From RGIG4608 sp045606265 (lineage in GTDB: Bacteria > Bacillota > Clostridia > Oscillospirales > CAG-272), in NCBI GenBank assembly GCA_045606265.1, contig JAZURO010000165.1:6431-70430 (forward strand): 64,000 nt of DNA, written 5' to 3'. The notes under the pieces are model-generated. The model worked only from the letters and a program-made list of their open reading frames with translations. It did not search any database and was not told where the DNA came from. Positions 14,964 to 22,645 of this stretch are shown piece by piece. Made by a program: the position numbers and the translations under genes. Each line of letters opens with the position of its first letter. Positions within the stretch are counted from its first letter, which is position 1.

Positions 14964-16103
14964 ATGGTAGGATTTATTTTTGGCATCCTCGTCCTTCTTG
15001 TGGGCGTAGGACTTGGCGTGTTCTTTGGCGTATATAAGAAGACGTCTTATGAGAAGGATTATTACGGCAACTACAAAAAGGATGCCAACGGTGATCGTAT
15101 CCAGAACACCGAAAAGCCCTTTAAGAAGTTTGCGCTCGTCACTATTGTAGTAGGCGTGATTCTCGCTGTGTTGCTTACTTGGCTCGGATGTATTGCTTCG
15201 GTGCCTACTGGACACACGGGTGTGGTAACTACTTTTGGTAAGGTTGAAGATAAGACTTTTGACGCAGGTATGAATATGAAAGCCCCGTGGCAAAAGGTTG
15301 TTACTATGGACAATCGAGTACAAAAGGCTAACACAACTCTTGCCTGCTTCTCGTCCGACATTCAGGAAGTTACGATTGCTTATACTTTGAACTATCAGAT
15401 TGACAAGGCAAACGCACAGGAAATTTACAGAAACGTGGGAACTGCGTACTACGATACGGTTATCGTGCCCAATATTGCCGAGGCTGTAAAGGTTGTTACA
15501 GCACAGTATACGGCAGAACAGCTTGTTGGCTCTCGAGCAGAACTTGCAGAAGCGATTGACGTAGTTCTTTCTGAAAACCTTGCGCGATACAACATTCAGG
15601 TAGTTTCTACGGCGATTGAAGATATGGATTTCACGGATGCATTTACAAACGCAGTAGAAGCAAAGCAGGTAGCGGCACAGAACAAGCTTCAGGCAGAAAT
15701 TGAACAGGCTCAGAAGGTTATGGAGCAGAAGGCTGCCGCAGAAATGGCGGTAATTCAAGCAGAAGCAAATGCCGAGACTGCAAAGATTCAGGCAGAAGCT
15801 GATATGGACGTTGCTAAGATTAGCGCAGACAGCGCCGAGTACCAAGGCAAGAAAGAGGCTGCTATTGCCCTTCAGAGACTTGCGTCTATCAACGGTTGGA
15901 CGGTAGTACATAACGAGGAGTCTGGAATTAACGAGCTTTATAAGGCAAATGGCGACCTTGTAACAGACGAGGAGCTTCGCGTTGGTGCCGAGAAACTTAT
16001 TGAATATTACTACGTACAGGGTTGGGATGGAAAGCTTCCCGATACATACGTTGGCTCAGAAGATGTGAGCACGATTATCGCCGGCGGTAATAACGGCGAC
16101 TAA
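14964..16103 (+). CDS. SPFH/prohibitin-like membrane protein
   Basis: 379 residues. Two N-terminal membrane segments (residues about 3-22 and 53-72) are followed by an SPFH domain opening VPTGHTGVVTTFGKV (about 76-250). Next comes a long Ala/Glu/Lys coiled coil (about 225-300) with EAEAxAETAKIQAEAD repeats, as in prohibitins and stomatins. SPFH proteins form membrane ring scaffolds and often control proteases such as FtsH. Phages of Bacillota carry them, with proposed roles in membrane integrity or takeover. It is preceded by element D and followed by an RNA island; no operon partner is obvious. Confidence 0.88.
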   Translation: MVGFIFGILVLLVGVGLGVFFGVYKKTSYEKDYYGNYKKDANGDRIQNTEKPFKKFALVTIVVGVILAVLLTWLGCIASVPTGHTGVVTTFGKVEDKTFDAGMNMKAPWQKVVTMDNRVQKANTTLACFSSDIQEVTIAYTLNYQIDKANAQEIYRNVGTAYYDTVIVPNIAEAVKVVTAQYTAEQLVGSRAELAEAIDVVLSENLARYNIQVVSTAIEDMDFTDAFTNAVEAKQVAAQNKLQAEIEQAQKVMEQKAAAEMAVIQAEANAETAKIQAEADMDVAKISADSAEYQGKKEAAIALQRLASINGWTVVHNEESGINELYKANGDLVTDEELRVGAEKLIEYYYVQGWDGKLPDTYVGSEDVSTIIAGGNNGD

Positions 16104-16350
16104 TACTCTGGGTGCTACGAAGCCAACGCCAAACAAAGACCGCTTAGACGCCGTGTTAAGAACGGGCAGAGTATGCGGTCGCCTGAAGTGTAACAGCTTG
16201 CAGGAGGTGTTGAAACGCTGTAGTAAATGGAGTGCGATGAACAGCCCAGCCCCACAAGAGCCTCCTTTGTGGGAACCTTGCATACGGGGAAGTTCCTCGT
16301 AGCGCTATGGCGATTGGCGTCTCTCGGAGAGAGTTAAAAATCGCCCTTCG
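16104..16350 (+). ncRNA. Candidate structured RNA upstream of the tRNA cluster
   Basis: About 245 GC-rich bases with no gene. Helices can be drawn by eye: TACTCTG (16104-16110) with CAGAGTA (16167-16173), CCCACAA (16251-16257) with TTGTGGG (16267-16273), GTATGC (16171-16176) with GCATAC (16280-16285, an alternative to the first), and TCTCTC-GGA-GAGAG at the end. The far ends also pair loosely (GCCAACGCC with GGCGATTGGCG). Position directly before tRNA genes is typical of large phage RNAs such as GOLLD or ROOL, but I cannot match it to a named family. RNase P RNA and tmRNA signatures are absent. Confidence 0.5.
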
Positions 16351-16351
16351 A

Positions 16352-16435
16352 GCCGGTGTGGCGGAAATGGCAGACGCGCCAGATTTAGGATCTGGTGGTT
16401 GAGCCGTATGGGTTCGACTCCCATCACCGGCACCA
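16352..16435 (+). tRNA. tRNA-Leu (UAG anticodon)
   Basis: Complete class II tRNA. Acceptor GCCGGTG pairs with CACCGGC, discriminator A, and CCA is encoded. Anticodon stem CCAGA/TCTGG encloses TTTAGGA, anticodon TAG, reading CUA. The T arm has GGTTCGACTCCC, and there is a normal leucine-type extended variable arm. Confidence 0.95.
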
Positions 16436-16438
16436 CAA

Positions 16439-16514
16439 CGGGGTGTAGGGTAACGACTACCCACTTGTTTTGGGAACAAGGTCAAGCAGGTTTGACTCCT
16501 GTCACCCCCGACCA
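16439..16514 (+). tRNA. tRNA-Pro (UGG anticodon), unusual
   Basis: Acceptor CGGGGTG and 3' end CACCCCCG-ACCA identify proline tRNA with encoded CCA. Anticodon stem CTTGT/ACAAG encloses TTTGGGA, anticodon TGG. Oddities: the 3' acceptor strand has one C too many for the 5' strand, so a bulge is needed. The D loop AACGACT lacks the usual GG, and the T loop is TTTGACT. It lies 3 bases after tRNA-Leu and 26 bases before the Thg1-like gene. It may be a degenerating or specialised tRNA. Confidence 0.8.
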
Positions 16515-16540
16515 TAAATAAAGAAAGGACTGAATACATA

Positions 16541-17380
16541 ATGAGCAACAAGAAAGACTCTCTCGGAGATCGTATGAAAAACAATTATGAAAATCGAGCT
16601 AAGACATACCTCGTGCGTCGAATGCCCGTGATTATAAGACTTGATGGCAAAGCGTTCCACACCTTTACAAGAGGATTGGTGAAACCATATGACGAAATCT
16701 TTCACTTCGCAATGAACAACACTATGAAGTATCTGTGTGAGAATATTCAATGCGTTAAGCTCGGATATACTCAGTCCGATGAAATTACCTTGCTGTTGAC
16801 AGACTACGACACACTTACTACAGACGCTTGGTTCGACAACAATGTTCAAAAAATTTGCAGTGTCTCTGCAAGTATGGCTACGATGGCGTTTAATAAGTTC
16901 TTTGCAGAAGAAGTCAATCGTCGATACGATTACTATACAAGCGACATTGGTTCACAGCCGCTTAGTGTAGAAGAGTTCGACGCGTTGTATGACACGTACT
17001 TTTCAAAAATTGGAATTGCGATGTTTGACTCTCGATGCTTTAATATTCCCGTTGAAGAAGTAGTTAATTGTTTTATCTGGAGGCAGCAGGACGCAACACG
17101 AAATGCCATTCAGATGCTCGGACAGTGTAATTTCTCGCACAAAGCATTACACGGAAAGTCTTGCAATGATATCCAAGAGATGTTGATGGCCGAGAAGTCG
17201 ATTAACTTCAACGATATGCCTACGGAGTTTAAGCGCGGAGTATGTTGTGTAAAAGAAGAGTACCAAGACCAAGATGTAGATATTAAGGACGGATTTTATT
17301 CAAGGACTCGATGGGTAATTGATACTGAAATTCCAATTTTTACTCAAGATAGAGAATATGTTGAGCGATTTGTCAGATAA
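16541..17380 (+). CDS. Thg1-like 3'-5' RNA polymerase (tRNA-His guanylyltransferase family)
   Basis: Thg1-like proteins add nucleotides to the 5' end of tRNAs in the 3'-5' direction, repairing 5'-truncated tRNAs. The 279-residue length fits. The metal-binding palm motif is RLDGKAFHTFTR (residues about 31-42), and the second carboxylate block is GYTQSDEITLLL; an ISxEVSS-like segment SVSASMATMAFNKFF follows. The C-terminal NCFIWRQQDATRNAIQML block is diagnostic of the family. It follows four bases of leader and an AAAGAAAGGA site immediately after two tRNA genes, one with an abnormal acceptor stem. Genuine G-1 addition to tRNA-His is not needed in bacteria, so 5'-end repair is the likely role. 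Confidence 0.9.
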   Translation: MSNKKDSLGDRMKNNYENRAKTYLVRRMPVIIRLDGKAFHTFTRGLVKPYDEIFHFAMNNTMKYLCENIQCVKLGYTQSDEITLLLTDYDTLTTDAWFDNNVQKICSVSASMATMAFNKFFAEEVNRRYDYYTSDIGSQPLSVEEFDALYDTYFSKIGIAMFDSRCFNIPVEEVVNCFIWRQQDATRNAIQMLGQCNFSHKALHGKSCNDIQEMLMAEKSINFNDMPTEFKRGVCCVKEEYQDQDVDIKDGFYSRTRWVIDTEIPIFTQDREYVERFVR

Positions 17381-17395
17381 ATTTGGAGGCTTGAT

Positions 17396-17722
17396 ATGAA
17401 GGTACTTAGTGCAGATAAATTTCACGATGTAGTAAATGAAACTTTTCCGCACGATGTTATTTCTAAAAGAGATGTATTGGAATTGATTGATGAAATGACA
17501 ATGGACGGGAGTGTCGATGATGCAAAGTGTCACAATCAAAGGTATGAGTATAAAATCGAAGTTTGTATGAACCCACATCATTGGGACAATAAAGAGAAAC
17601 CTTACTATTGGGTAATCTTTGAGGGAAACTGCAATGCAGGATTTGGGTGGTGTGAAACACCAGAACAGGCTTGGGTTGAAGCAAGACAATATTACGAAAA
17701 GTATCACGCAAATAAGACTTGA
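17396..17722 (+). CDS. Hypothetical small phage protein
   Basis: 108 residues of mixed alpha/beta character with a central aromatic stretch (PHHWDNKEKPYYWVIFEG) and a WCETPEQAWVEARQYY helix. The latter resembles small phage proteins with a double-stranded RNA-binding-like or DUF2591-like layout, but this is not firm. It starts behind TTTGGAGGCTTGAT in the same run as Thg1. Confidence 0.62.
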   Translation: MKVLSADKFHDVVNETFPHDVISKRDVLELIDEMTMDGSVDDAKCHNQRYEYKIEVCMNPHHWDNKEKPYYWVIFEGNCNAGFGWCETPEQAWVEARQYYEKYHANKT

Positions 17723-17730
17723 GGTAAGCT

Positions 17731-18021
17731 ATGATGGACGAATTAAAGTTAGTTTGGAATAACGATGGGAAACACACTGCAACCTCGTGTTGTGTTTCGG
17801 TTCGCAGAGCGGTTGGCGACTTTCTGTGTAACACATTTTCTCCGATGGATGTTGTCGGAACGGGAAGCGACTTTGGTAGCGCTCGTGAGAATTTTGCTGA
17901 ACAACTTACGGAGTATATTGAAGAATTGATTAAATTTAGAGACGAAGTAGTTGAAACAAAGAGAGCGTATGAGGAAGCAGTTATGACGGATTGTAACGGT
18001 AAACCATTACGTGGGAGGTAA
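17731..18021 (+). CDS. Hypothetical small phage protein
   Basis: 96 residues. The first half contains SCCVSVRRAVGDFLCNTFSPMD and VGTGSDFGSARENFAEQL, a pattern like small phage proteins that associate with nucleic acid metabolism genes, followed by a helical acidic C-terminus. A TTGAGGTAAGCT site precedes the start. Function unknown. Confidence 0.6.
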   Translation: MMDELKLVWNNDGKHTATSCCVSVRRAVGDFLCNTFSPMDVVGTGSDFGSARENFAEQLTEYIEELIKFRDEVVETKRAYEEAVMTDCNGKPLRGR

Positions 18022-18024
18022 TGT

Positions 18025-18201
18025 ATGTTATATAAGATTAACAACTGGGAACAGGCGGTAGCTTTTGAAAAATGGGCAACAGAAAATAATGTTCAGTTTG
18101 AACAACTTGACGAAGATAACTATTTGGATTCGTGCCCAAATTGCGGGGACTATGAGTTTTGGCACGGTGGTCATTGCGGTCATTGTGGCTATGATATTTA
18201 G
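18025..18201 (+). CDS. Small zinc-ribbon protein
   Basis: 58 residues: a helical N-terminus (WEQAVAFEKWATENN) then CPNCGDYEFWHGGHCGHCGYD, a compact C-x2-C...C-x2-C zinc ribbon. It starts 3 bases after the previous stop with GGGAGGTAATGT as binding site. Probably a nucleic-acid or protein-binding adaptor. Confidence 0.68.
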   Translation: MLYKINNWEQAVAFEKWATENNVQFEQLDEDNYLDSCPNCGDYEFWHGGHCGHCGYDI

Positions 18202-18211
18202 GAGGTAACCT

Positions 18212-18400
18212 ATGACAGGCATACAACAAATTCATTTAGATTTGATGCGAGATGTCGCACCCGCCATAGAACCAATTATTGCAGATTACATCAAAAATAA
18301 AGGATTGACTCTTGCGGAGGTTGTGTATTGCATAAGTTCTGAAGCGGATGCAATTGCTCTGCGAACCGTACGAGAGGTTAGGAAAAGCAAAACAAAGTAA
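18212..18400 (+). CDS. Hypothetical small protein
   Basis: 62 residues behind AGGAGGTAACCT, nearly all helical with a basic end (RTVREVRKSKTK). It ends 4 bases before the tRNA-Gln gene. No family recognised. Confidence 0.58.
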   Translation: MTGIQQIHLDLMRDVAPAIEPIIADYIKNKGLTLAEVVYCISSEADAIALRTVREVRKSKTK

Positions 18401-18404
18401 ATAC

Positions 18405-18493
18405 TGGGATGTCGCCAAGCGGTAAGGCATCGGACTTTGACTCCGACAAGTCAGCAACGCTGCTCGCTGGTTCAAATCCAGCCATCCCAGCCA
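18405..18493 (+). tRNA. tRNA-Gln (UUG anticodon) with extended variable arm
   Basis: Acceptor TGGGATG pairs with CATCCCA, discriminator G, encoded CCA. The D arm GCCAAGCGGTAAGGC is typical of bacterial tRNA-Gln; anticodon stem TCGGA/TCCGA encloses CTTTGAC (anticodon TTG). T arm GCTGG-TTCAAAT-CCAGC. Between anticodon and T arms are 19-20 bases that can form CAGC-AAC-GCTG, a class II-type arm that glutamine tRNAs normally lack. Confidence 0.92.
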
Positions 18494-18495
18494 AT

Positions 18496-18646
18496 GCGTT
18501 AGTTTGTATCAACTGACGCGCCATTCTCTAAAAGCGCCGGTACTTGCAGAGGATACAATAATCTGCGGTGATAGAAACTTCAGGGTAAGCGCCGCCCTAC
18601 ACAGTACGCTCTGTGCGACCGAAAGGTTGGGAGAGTTGGAGAATGG
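18496..18646 (+). ncRNA. Structured RNA between tRNA-Gln and tRNA-Leu
   Basis: A hairpin (GCGTTAGTT-TGTATC-AACTGACGC, 18496-18519) is followed by a closed structure. CCATTCTC (18521-18528) pairs with GAGAATGG (18639-18646) and encloses three hairpins: GCAGA/TCTGC (18546-18566), CACAG/CTGTG (18600-18615) and CGACC-GAAA-GGTTG (18616-18629), the last with a GNRA tetraloop. The closing helix and stable inner hairpins support a discrete small RNA co-transcribed with the tRNAs. Not matched to a known family. Confidence 0.6.
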
Positions 18647-18654
18647 CTTAATAC

Positions 18655-18739
18655 GTCGCTATGGTGGAAATGGTAGACACTCTGGACTCAAAATCCAGTG
18701 CCGCAAGGCGTACAAGTTCGAGTCTTGTTAGCGACACCA
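18655..18739 (+). tRNA. tRNA-Leu (CAA anticodon)
   Basis: Class II tRNA. Acceptor GTCGCTA/TAGCGAC, discriminator A, encoded CCA. Anticodon stem CTGGA/TCCAG encloses CTCAAAA (anticodon CAA, reading UUG). Variable arm TGCC-GCAA-GGCG, T loop GTTCGAGTC. All features are normal. Confidence 0.95.
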
Positions 18740-18740
18740 A

Positions 18741-18900
18741 TGGCTTTTTGTGAAGATAAAGCCACATTACATATTATCACTGGGGAATTCTGCATAGCAG
18801 ATCGTGGTGCTTATGGTAATACCGTAAGTGATACAATGATAAGAACGGAAATCCACTCAAGAAAGTTCACAAAAGGTACTAATATACAAAGGAGTTTACT
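18741..18900 (+). ncRNA. Post-tRNA hairpin and three-way-junction leader
   Basis: TGGCTTT (18741-18747) pairs with AAAGCCA (18758-18764) just after the tRNA end. A compact three-helix structure follows at 18775-18833: closing TATCA/TGATA, hairpin TCTGC-ATA-GCAGA, hairpin CTTATGG-TAATA-CCGTAAG. It sits 67 bases before the next start and could regulate it or be a processed small RNA. It does not have a hammerhead core. Confidence 0.45.
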
Positions 18901-19056
18901 ATGAGCAATAAAACACAACAAAACCGCATCGTGCTTTACAGAGACGAATTTGATGAAGATGTATGGCAGGAGTATTGTGACATATGTGGTGTCCCAAGCG
19001 CAGATACAAGCGAAATAACTATTAAATTTTACGATATTGATGTCGAGACAAGATAA
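18901..19056 (+). CDS. Very small hypothetical protein
   Basis: 51 residues behind a strong AAAGGAGTTTACT site, ending 13 bases before the Pnkp start. Acidic, with a CDICG pair of Cys in the middle (possible half zinc site). Its spacing and binding site argue that it is translated; function unknown. Confidence 0.6.
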   Translation: MSNKTQQNRIVLYRDEFDEDVWQEYCDICGVPSADTSEITIKFYDIDVETR

Positions 19057-19069
19057 GGAGAGGTGCTAA

Positions 19070-21304
19070 ATGAGAGTTCTTTTATTACTTAGAGGAAGTT
19101 GCGGGTGCGGCAAGTCAACGTGGATTGAACAGAATGGTCTGAAGAACTATACGCTGTCGGCGGACGATATCAGAATGCAGTGTTCGAGTCCGATTATGAC
19201 TGTATCTGGAAAAGAAGCTATCAATCCTATGAACGATAATGTCGTATGGAGTACGCTATTTAAGCTGTTGGAGCTTCGTATGCAAAACGGTGAGTTTACG
19301 GTTATCGACGCAACGAACTCCAAGACCTCCGAAATGAATCGTTACAAAGAACTTTGCGACTCATACAAGTATCGCATTTATTGCGTTGACTTTACCGATA
19401 TTCCCATCGAGGTTGTCAAGGAGCGCAATCGTATGCGTCCCGAAGTCAAGCAAGTGCCTGACGATGCAATCGACAAGATGTATGCTCGTTTCCAGACTCA
19501 GAAAATTCCGTCGGGAATTACAGTTATAAAACCCGACGAACTCGACAGAATTTGGATGAAGCCTCTTGACGTATCGCAGTACAAGAAGGTACACCATATC
19601 GGCGACATCCACGGCTGTTATACTGCATTAAAAGAGTATTTTGATCAGGACGGCGGATTCAAAGACGACGAACTGTACATTTTCTGCGGTGACTATATCG
19701 ACAGAGGAGTTGAGAACGCGCAAGTAATTAGCTTCTTGATGAGTATTGACCAAAAACCTAATGTATGGTTGCTCGAGGGCAATCACGAGAGATGGCTATG
19801 GGTGTGGGCGAATGATGGTGTCAGTTCGTCAAAGGAGTTTGAGCTTGTTACGAAGACAGAACTTGATAATGCACAGGTCAATAAGAAGCTCGTTCGTCAG
19901 TTGTATCGCAAGCTCGGTCAATGCGCTTACTACACCTATGCAGGCAATACATACATTGTTACTCACGCCGGGTTGAGTAATATTCCCAACAATATGACAA
20001 CCGTAGCAACCTCGCAGATGATTAGAGGGGTTGGCAACTATAACGACTTTGAGGCTGTTGCAAACGCATTTGTTGAAAACACTCCCGATAATTGCTATCA
20101 GATTCACGGGCACAGAAACACCAAGCAGTTACCTACGAAAGTAAACGACAGGGTGTTTAACCTCGAGGGTCAGGTTGAGTTCGGCGGTCATCTTAGATGT
20201 GTTCAGGTGACGCCAGACGGAACTCATACCGTTGTAGAAATTAAGAACAATGTGTTTAAGAAAAGAGAAGTGCGTCCTGAGCCTGTTGCTAAAGGAGAGC
20301 AAACGGTTGGAGATATGATTATTGCTCTTAGGCAGAATCGTTATGTGCAGGAAAAACAGTACGGAAACATTTCCTCGTTCAACTTCACCAAGACGGCGTT
20401 CTATGATAAGGTTTGGGACGAGCAGACAACGAAGGCTCGTGGTCTGTATATTGACATTCCCAGACAAAAGGTCGCAGCAAGAGCATATGATAAGTTCTTT
20501 AATATCAACGAACGCCCCGAGACGAAGCTCGATATGCTTCAATATAAGTTGTCGTTCCCGGCAGTGGCATATGTAAAAGAGAACGGTTATCTCGGAATCG
20601 TGTCTTACTGGGCAGACGATGACTCGTTGTTTGTAACTACAAAATCTTGTCCTGATGGAGATTTTGCCGTATGGCTCAAAGATATGCTTCATAGAAAGTA
20701 CACCGACGAAACCCTTAACAGAATTAAGGAGTATTGTAAAGAGCACGATGTTTCGTTCGTATTTGAGTGTGTAGATATGACAAACGACCCTCATATCATT
20801 GAATACGACGAGGATAAGCTGTTCTTGCTCGACATTGTATATAACGATATGAAATATCGAAAGTACGACTACGAGACTATGTGCGCCGTTGCGAATGATT
20901 TCGGTCTTACGCACAAAGAAAAGGCATACGTTCTTGAGAGCTGGCAGGAATTCTTCGATTGGTACTATGTTGTAACAAGCGAAGATTACAAATACAAGAA
21001 CAGACATATCGAGGGATTTGTTATTGAAGACGCAAACGGATATATGGTGAAGCTTAAACTTCATTACTATAATTTCTGGAAGTTTATGAGATCTATTTCC
21101 CACGAGGCGATTCGTAAGGGATATATCGACGGAAGAAAGACGTCTGCGCTTACTTCTGCGATTGCAAATCAGTATTACGGATGGGTTAAAACACTTCATA
21201 ATATCGAGATTGAAAATCCAGAGGTTATTATCCCTAAAGATATCTGTTCACTAAGAAAGATGTTCTTTGAGACGGAAGAGGGAAAGTTATTCAAAGATGA
21301 ATAA
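19070..21304 (+). CDS. pnkp: Pnkp-type RNA repair enzyme: kinase, phosphatase and RNA ligase in one protein
   Basis: Heals and seals broken RNA, typically tRNA cut by host anticodon nucleases. 744 residues with three modules. A P-loop 5'-kinase has GSCGCGKST at residues 9-17 and an RNRMRPEVKQVP lid (about 120-131). A calcineurin-type metallophosphatase (about 175-390) shows GDIHGCY, GDYIDRG, LLEGNHERW, THAGL and HGHRN. The C-terminal nucleotidyltransferase ligase has KENG with Lys503 as the adenylated residue, FVFECVD (motif III), EGFVIED (motif IV) and VKLKLHYY (motif V). The order matches bacterial Pnkp (about 850 residues), but no Hen1 partner gene is present. Adjacent tRNAs and the Thg1-like gene support tRNA repair. 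Confidence 0.9.
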   Translation: MRVLLLLRGSCGCGKSTWIEQNGLKNYTLSADDIRMQCSSPIMTVSGKEAINPMNDNVVWSTLFKLLELRMQNGEFTVIDATNSKTSEMNRYKELCDSYKYRIYCVDFTDIPIEVVKERNRMRPEVKQVPDDAIDKMYARFQTQKIPSGITVIKPDELDRIWMKPLDVSQYKKVHHIGDIHGCYTALKEYFDQDGGFKDDELYIFCGDYIDRGVENAQVISFLMSIDQKPNVWLLEGNHERWLWVWANDGVSSSKEFELVTKTELDNAQVNKKLVRQLYRKLGQCAYYTYAGNTYIVTHAGLSNIPNNMTTVATSQMIRGVGNYNDFEAVANAFVENTPDNCYQIHGHRNTKQLPTKVNDRVFNLEGQVEFGGHLRCVQVTPDGTHTVVEIKNNVFKKREVRPEPVAKGEQTVGDMIIALRQNRYVQEKQYGNISSFNFTKTAFYDKVWDEQTTKARGLYIDIPRQKVAARAYDKFFNINERPETKLDMLQYKLSFPAVAYVKENGYLGIVSYWADDDSLFVTTKSCPDGDFAVWLKDMLHRKYTDETLNRIKEYCKEHDVSFVFECVDMTNDPHIIEYDEDKLFLLDIVYNDMKYRKYDYETMCAVANDFGLTHKEKAYVLESWQEFFDWYYVVTSEDYKYKNRHIEGFVIEDANGYMVKLKLHYYNFWKFMRSISHEAIRKGYIDGRKTSALTSAIANQYYGWVKTLHNIEIENPEVIIPKDICSLRKMFFETEEGKLFKDE

Positions 21305-21318
21305 GGAGAGGAATCGGT

Positions 21319-21858
21319 ATGACAAATAAGAAACTGTTAATAGTTGTCGATATGCAAAATGACTTTATCGACGGAGCGCTTGGCACAAAAGAGGCACAAG
21401 CCATTGTTCCAAAAGTGATTGAAAAAATCGTTGGTTGGGACGGAGATATAATCTGCACGATGGACACCCACGGAGTGGATTATATGGAAACGAGAGAGGG
21501 CAGGTTTTTGCCGATTCCTCACTGTATTGAAGACACCGAAGGACATAAAATCAATGCGGATATTATGGCAACGTTGATTGACAAGTCTTGTGAACATTGT
21601 TCTGCTCTGAGCACGCTAACCAAGCGCACATTCGGCAGTACGGCATTGCCAGAAATCATTCGTGGTTCTGGCGTCGAGTATGTCGAACTTGTTGGCTTGT
21701 GTACTGACATCTGCGTTGTGTCTAACGCGATGCTACTTAAAGCCCATTACCCAGAACTTGATATTGCGGTTGATTCAAGTTGTTGTGCGGGAGTAACCCC
21801 AGAAACACACGAAGCCGCTTTGACAGTAATGAGAACTTGCCAGATAGAGGTGAAGTAA
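21319..21858 (+). CDS. pncA: Nicotinamidase/isochorismatase-family hydrolase
   Basis: Converts nicotinamide to nicotinic acid. The catalytic triad of nicotinamidases is visible in 179 residues: Asp11 in VVDMQNDF, Lys102 in LTKRTFGS and Cys132 in GLCTDICVVS. The metal-site region CTMDTHGVDYM is present though one His of the usual D-x-H-x-H set is changed. It is the first of four NAD-related genes; its stop (TAA) abuts the Prs start. General isochorismatase-like hydrolase activity is the alternative. Confidence 0.85.
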   Translation: MTNKKLLIVVDMQNDFIDGALGTKEAQAIVPKVIEKIVGWDGDIICTMDTHGVDYMETREGRFLPIPHCIEDTEGHKINADIMATLIDKSCEHCSALSTLTKRTFGSTALPEIIRGSGVEYVELVGLCTDICVVSNAMLLKAHYPELDIAVDSSCCAGVTPETHEAALTVMRTCQIEVK

Positions 21859-22641
21859 ATGATTACGGTTAACGGAATTGAAATACCACAGGAGACATTC
21901 GGAGACGGAACGCTGAAGTGTGTAGCAATATCGGGACAGTATATTTACGAACATAACGAAATTCGTTGGATGTATGACAACGACGCAGAGTTATTTGCTT
22001 TGTATTGTATAACAAGAGATATTCAGAACAGAATGCCTCACGCCAAAAATATCCTGAATATGCCGTATATTCCTCACGCCCGTCAAGACAGAAATGTTAG
22101 CAACAGACTGTTTACGCTCAAGTCATTTGCTGAGATTATCAACTCTCTCAATTTTTCAATAGTTGTAGTGCTTGACCCTCACTCAGACGTCAGCACCGCG
22201 TTACTTGATAGATGCCTTATCAACTACGAGGACGCTCTGAATTATGAGGCAACAGAAGGGGCGGAAGCAATTATGTTCCCAGATGCCGGAGCGGCTAAAA
22301 AGTATTCCAGATGCGGTCTTCCTGAGATTATCGGTAATAAACGCCGTAATGCGGAAGGTCGTATAGAATCATATGAAATAACTGGATTTAAGGAAGGCAC
22401 TAAGAGAGTAGTTATTCGAGATGACATTTGTAGCTACGGAGGAACTTTTGTTGCGGCGGCAAAGGCTCTGAGAGAACGAGGAGTTGAACATATTACGCTT
22501 ATCGTTTCTCATTGTGAAAACAACATCCTTAAGGGCGAGGTTTTTGACTATATCGACAAGGTCATTACAACAGATAGCATCTGCACAATTGAGCATCCAA
22601 AGCTCGAGATCGCAGTTAAATATAGAGAATTGGAGGAGTAA
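21859..22641 (+). CDS. prs: Ribose-phosphate pyrophosphokinase (PRPP synthetase)
   Basis: Makes PRPP, the co-substrate of the next enzyme, from ribose 5-phosphate and ATP. 260 residues, shorter than cellular Prs (about 315). It has the PRPP-synthetase segments PYIPHARQDR (flexible ATP loop), VLDPHSD, FPDAGAAKKY and the PRPP loop VVIRDDICSYGGTF. It starts directly after the nicotinamidase stop and lies 4 bases before NadV, clearly one operon. PRPP supply for nicotinamide phosphoribosylation is the evident purpose. Confidence 0.9.
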   Translation: MITVNGIEIPQETFGDGTLKCVAISGQYIYEHNEIRWMYDNDAELFALYCITRDIQNRMPHAKNILNMPYIPHARQDRNVSNRLFTLKSFAEIINSLNFSIVVVLDPHSDVSTALLDRCLINYEDALNYEATEGAEAIMFPDAGAAKKYSRCGLPEIIGNKRRNAEGRIESYEITGFKEGTKRVVIRDDICSYGGTFVAAAKALRERGVEHITLIVSHCENNILKGEVFDYIDKVITTDSICTIEHPKLEIAVKYRELEE

Positions 22642-22645
22642 TTCT

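Noticed and set aside
14847..15911. Long reverse-strand open frame opposite the SPFH gene (354 codons)
   Set aside because: It overlaps a clear SPFH gene and its translation is rich in Cys, Leu, Asn and Arg with no motif, typical of an antisense shadow frame of codon-biased DNA.
18775..18833. Hammerhead ribozyme at the three-way junction
   Set aside because: The junction sequence lacks CUGAUGA and GAA core elements, so no self-cleavage claim is made.
20129..21199. Reverse-strand open frame of 356 codons opposite the Pnkp ligase domain
   Set aside because: Same reason; the plus-strand ligase motifs are unmistakable and no reverse ribosome binding site is present.
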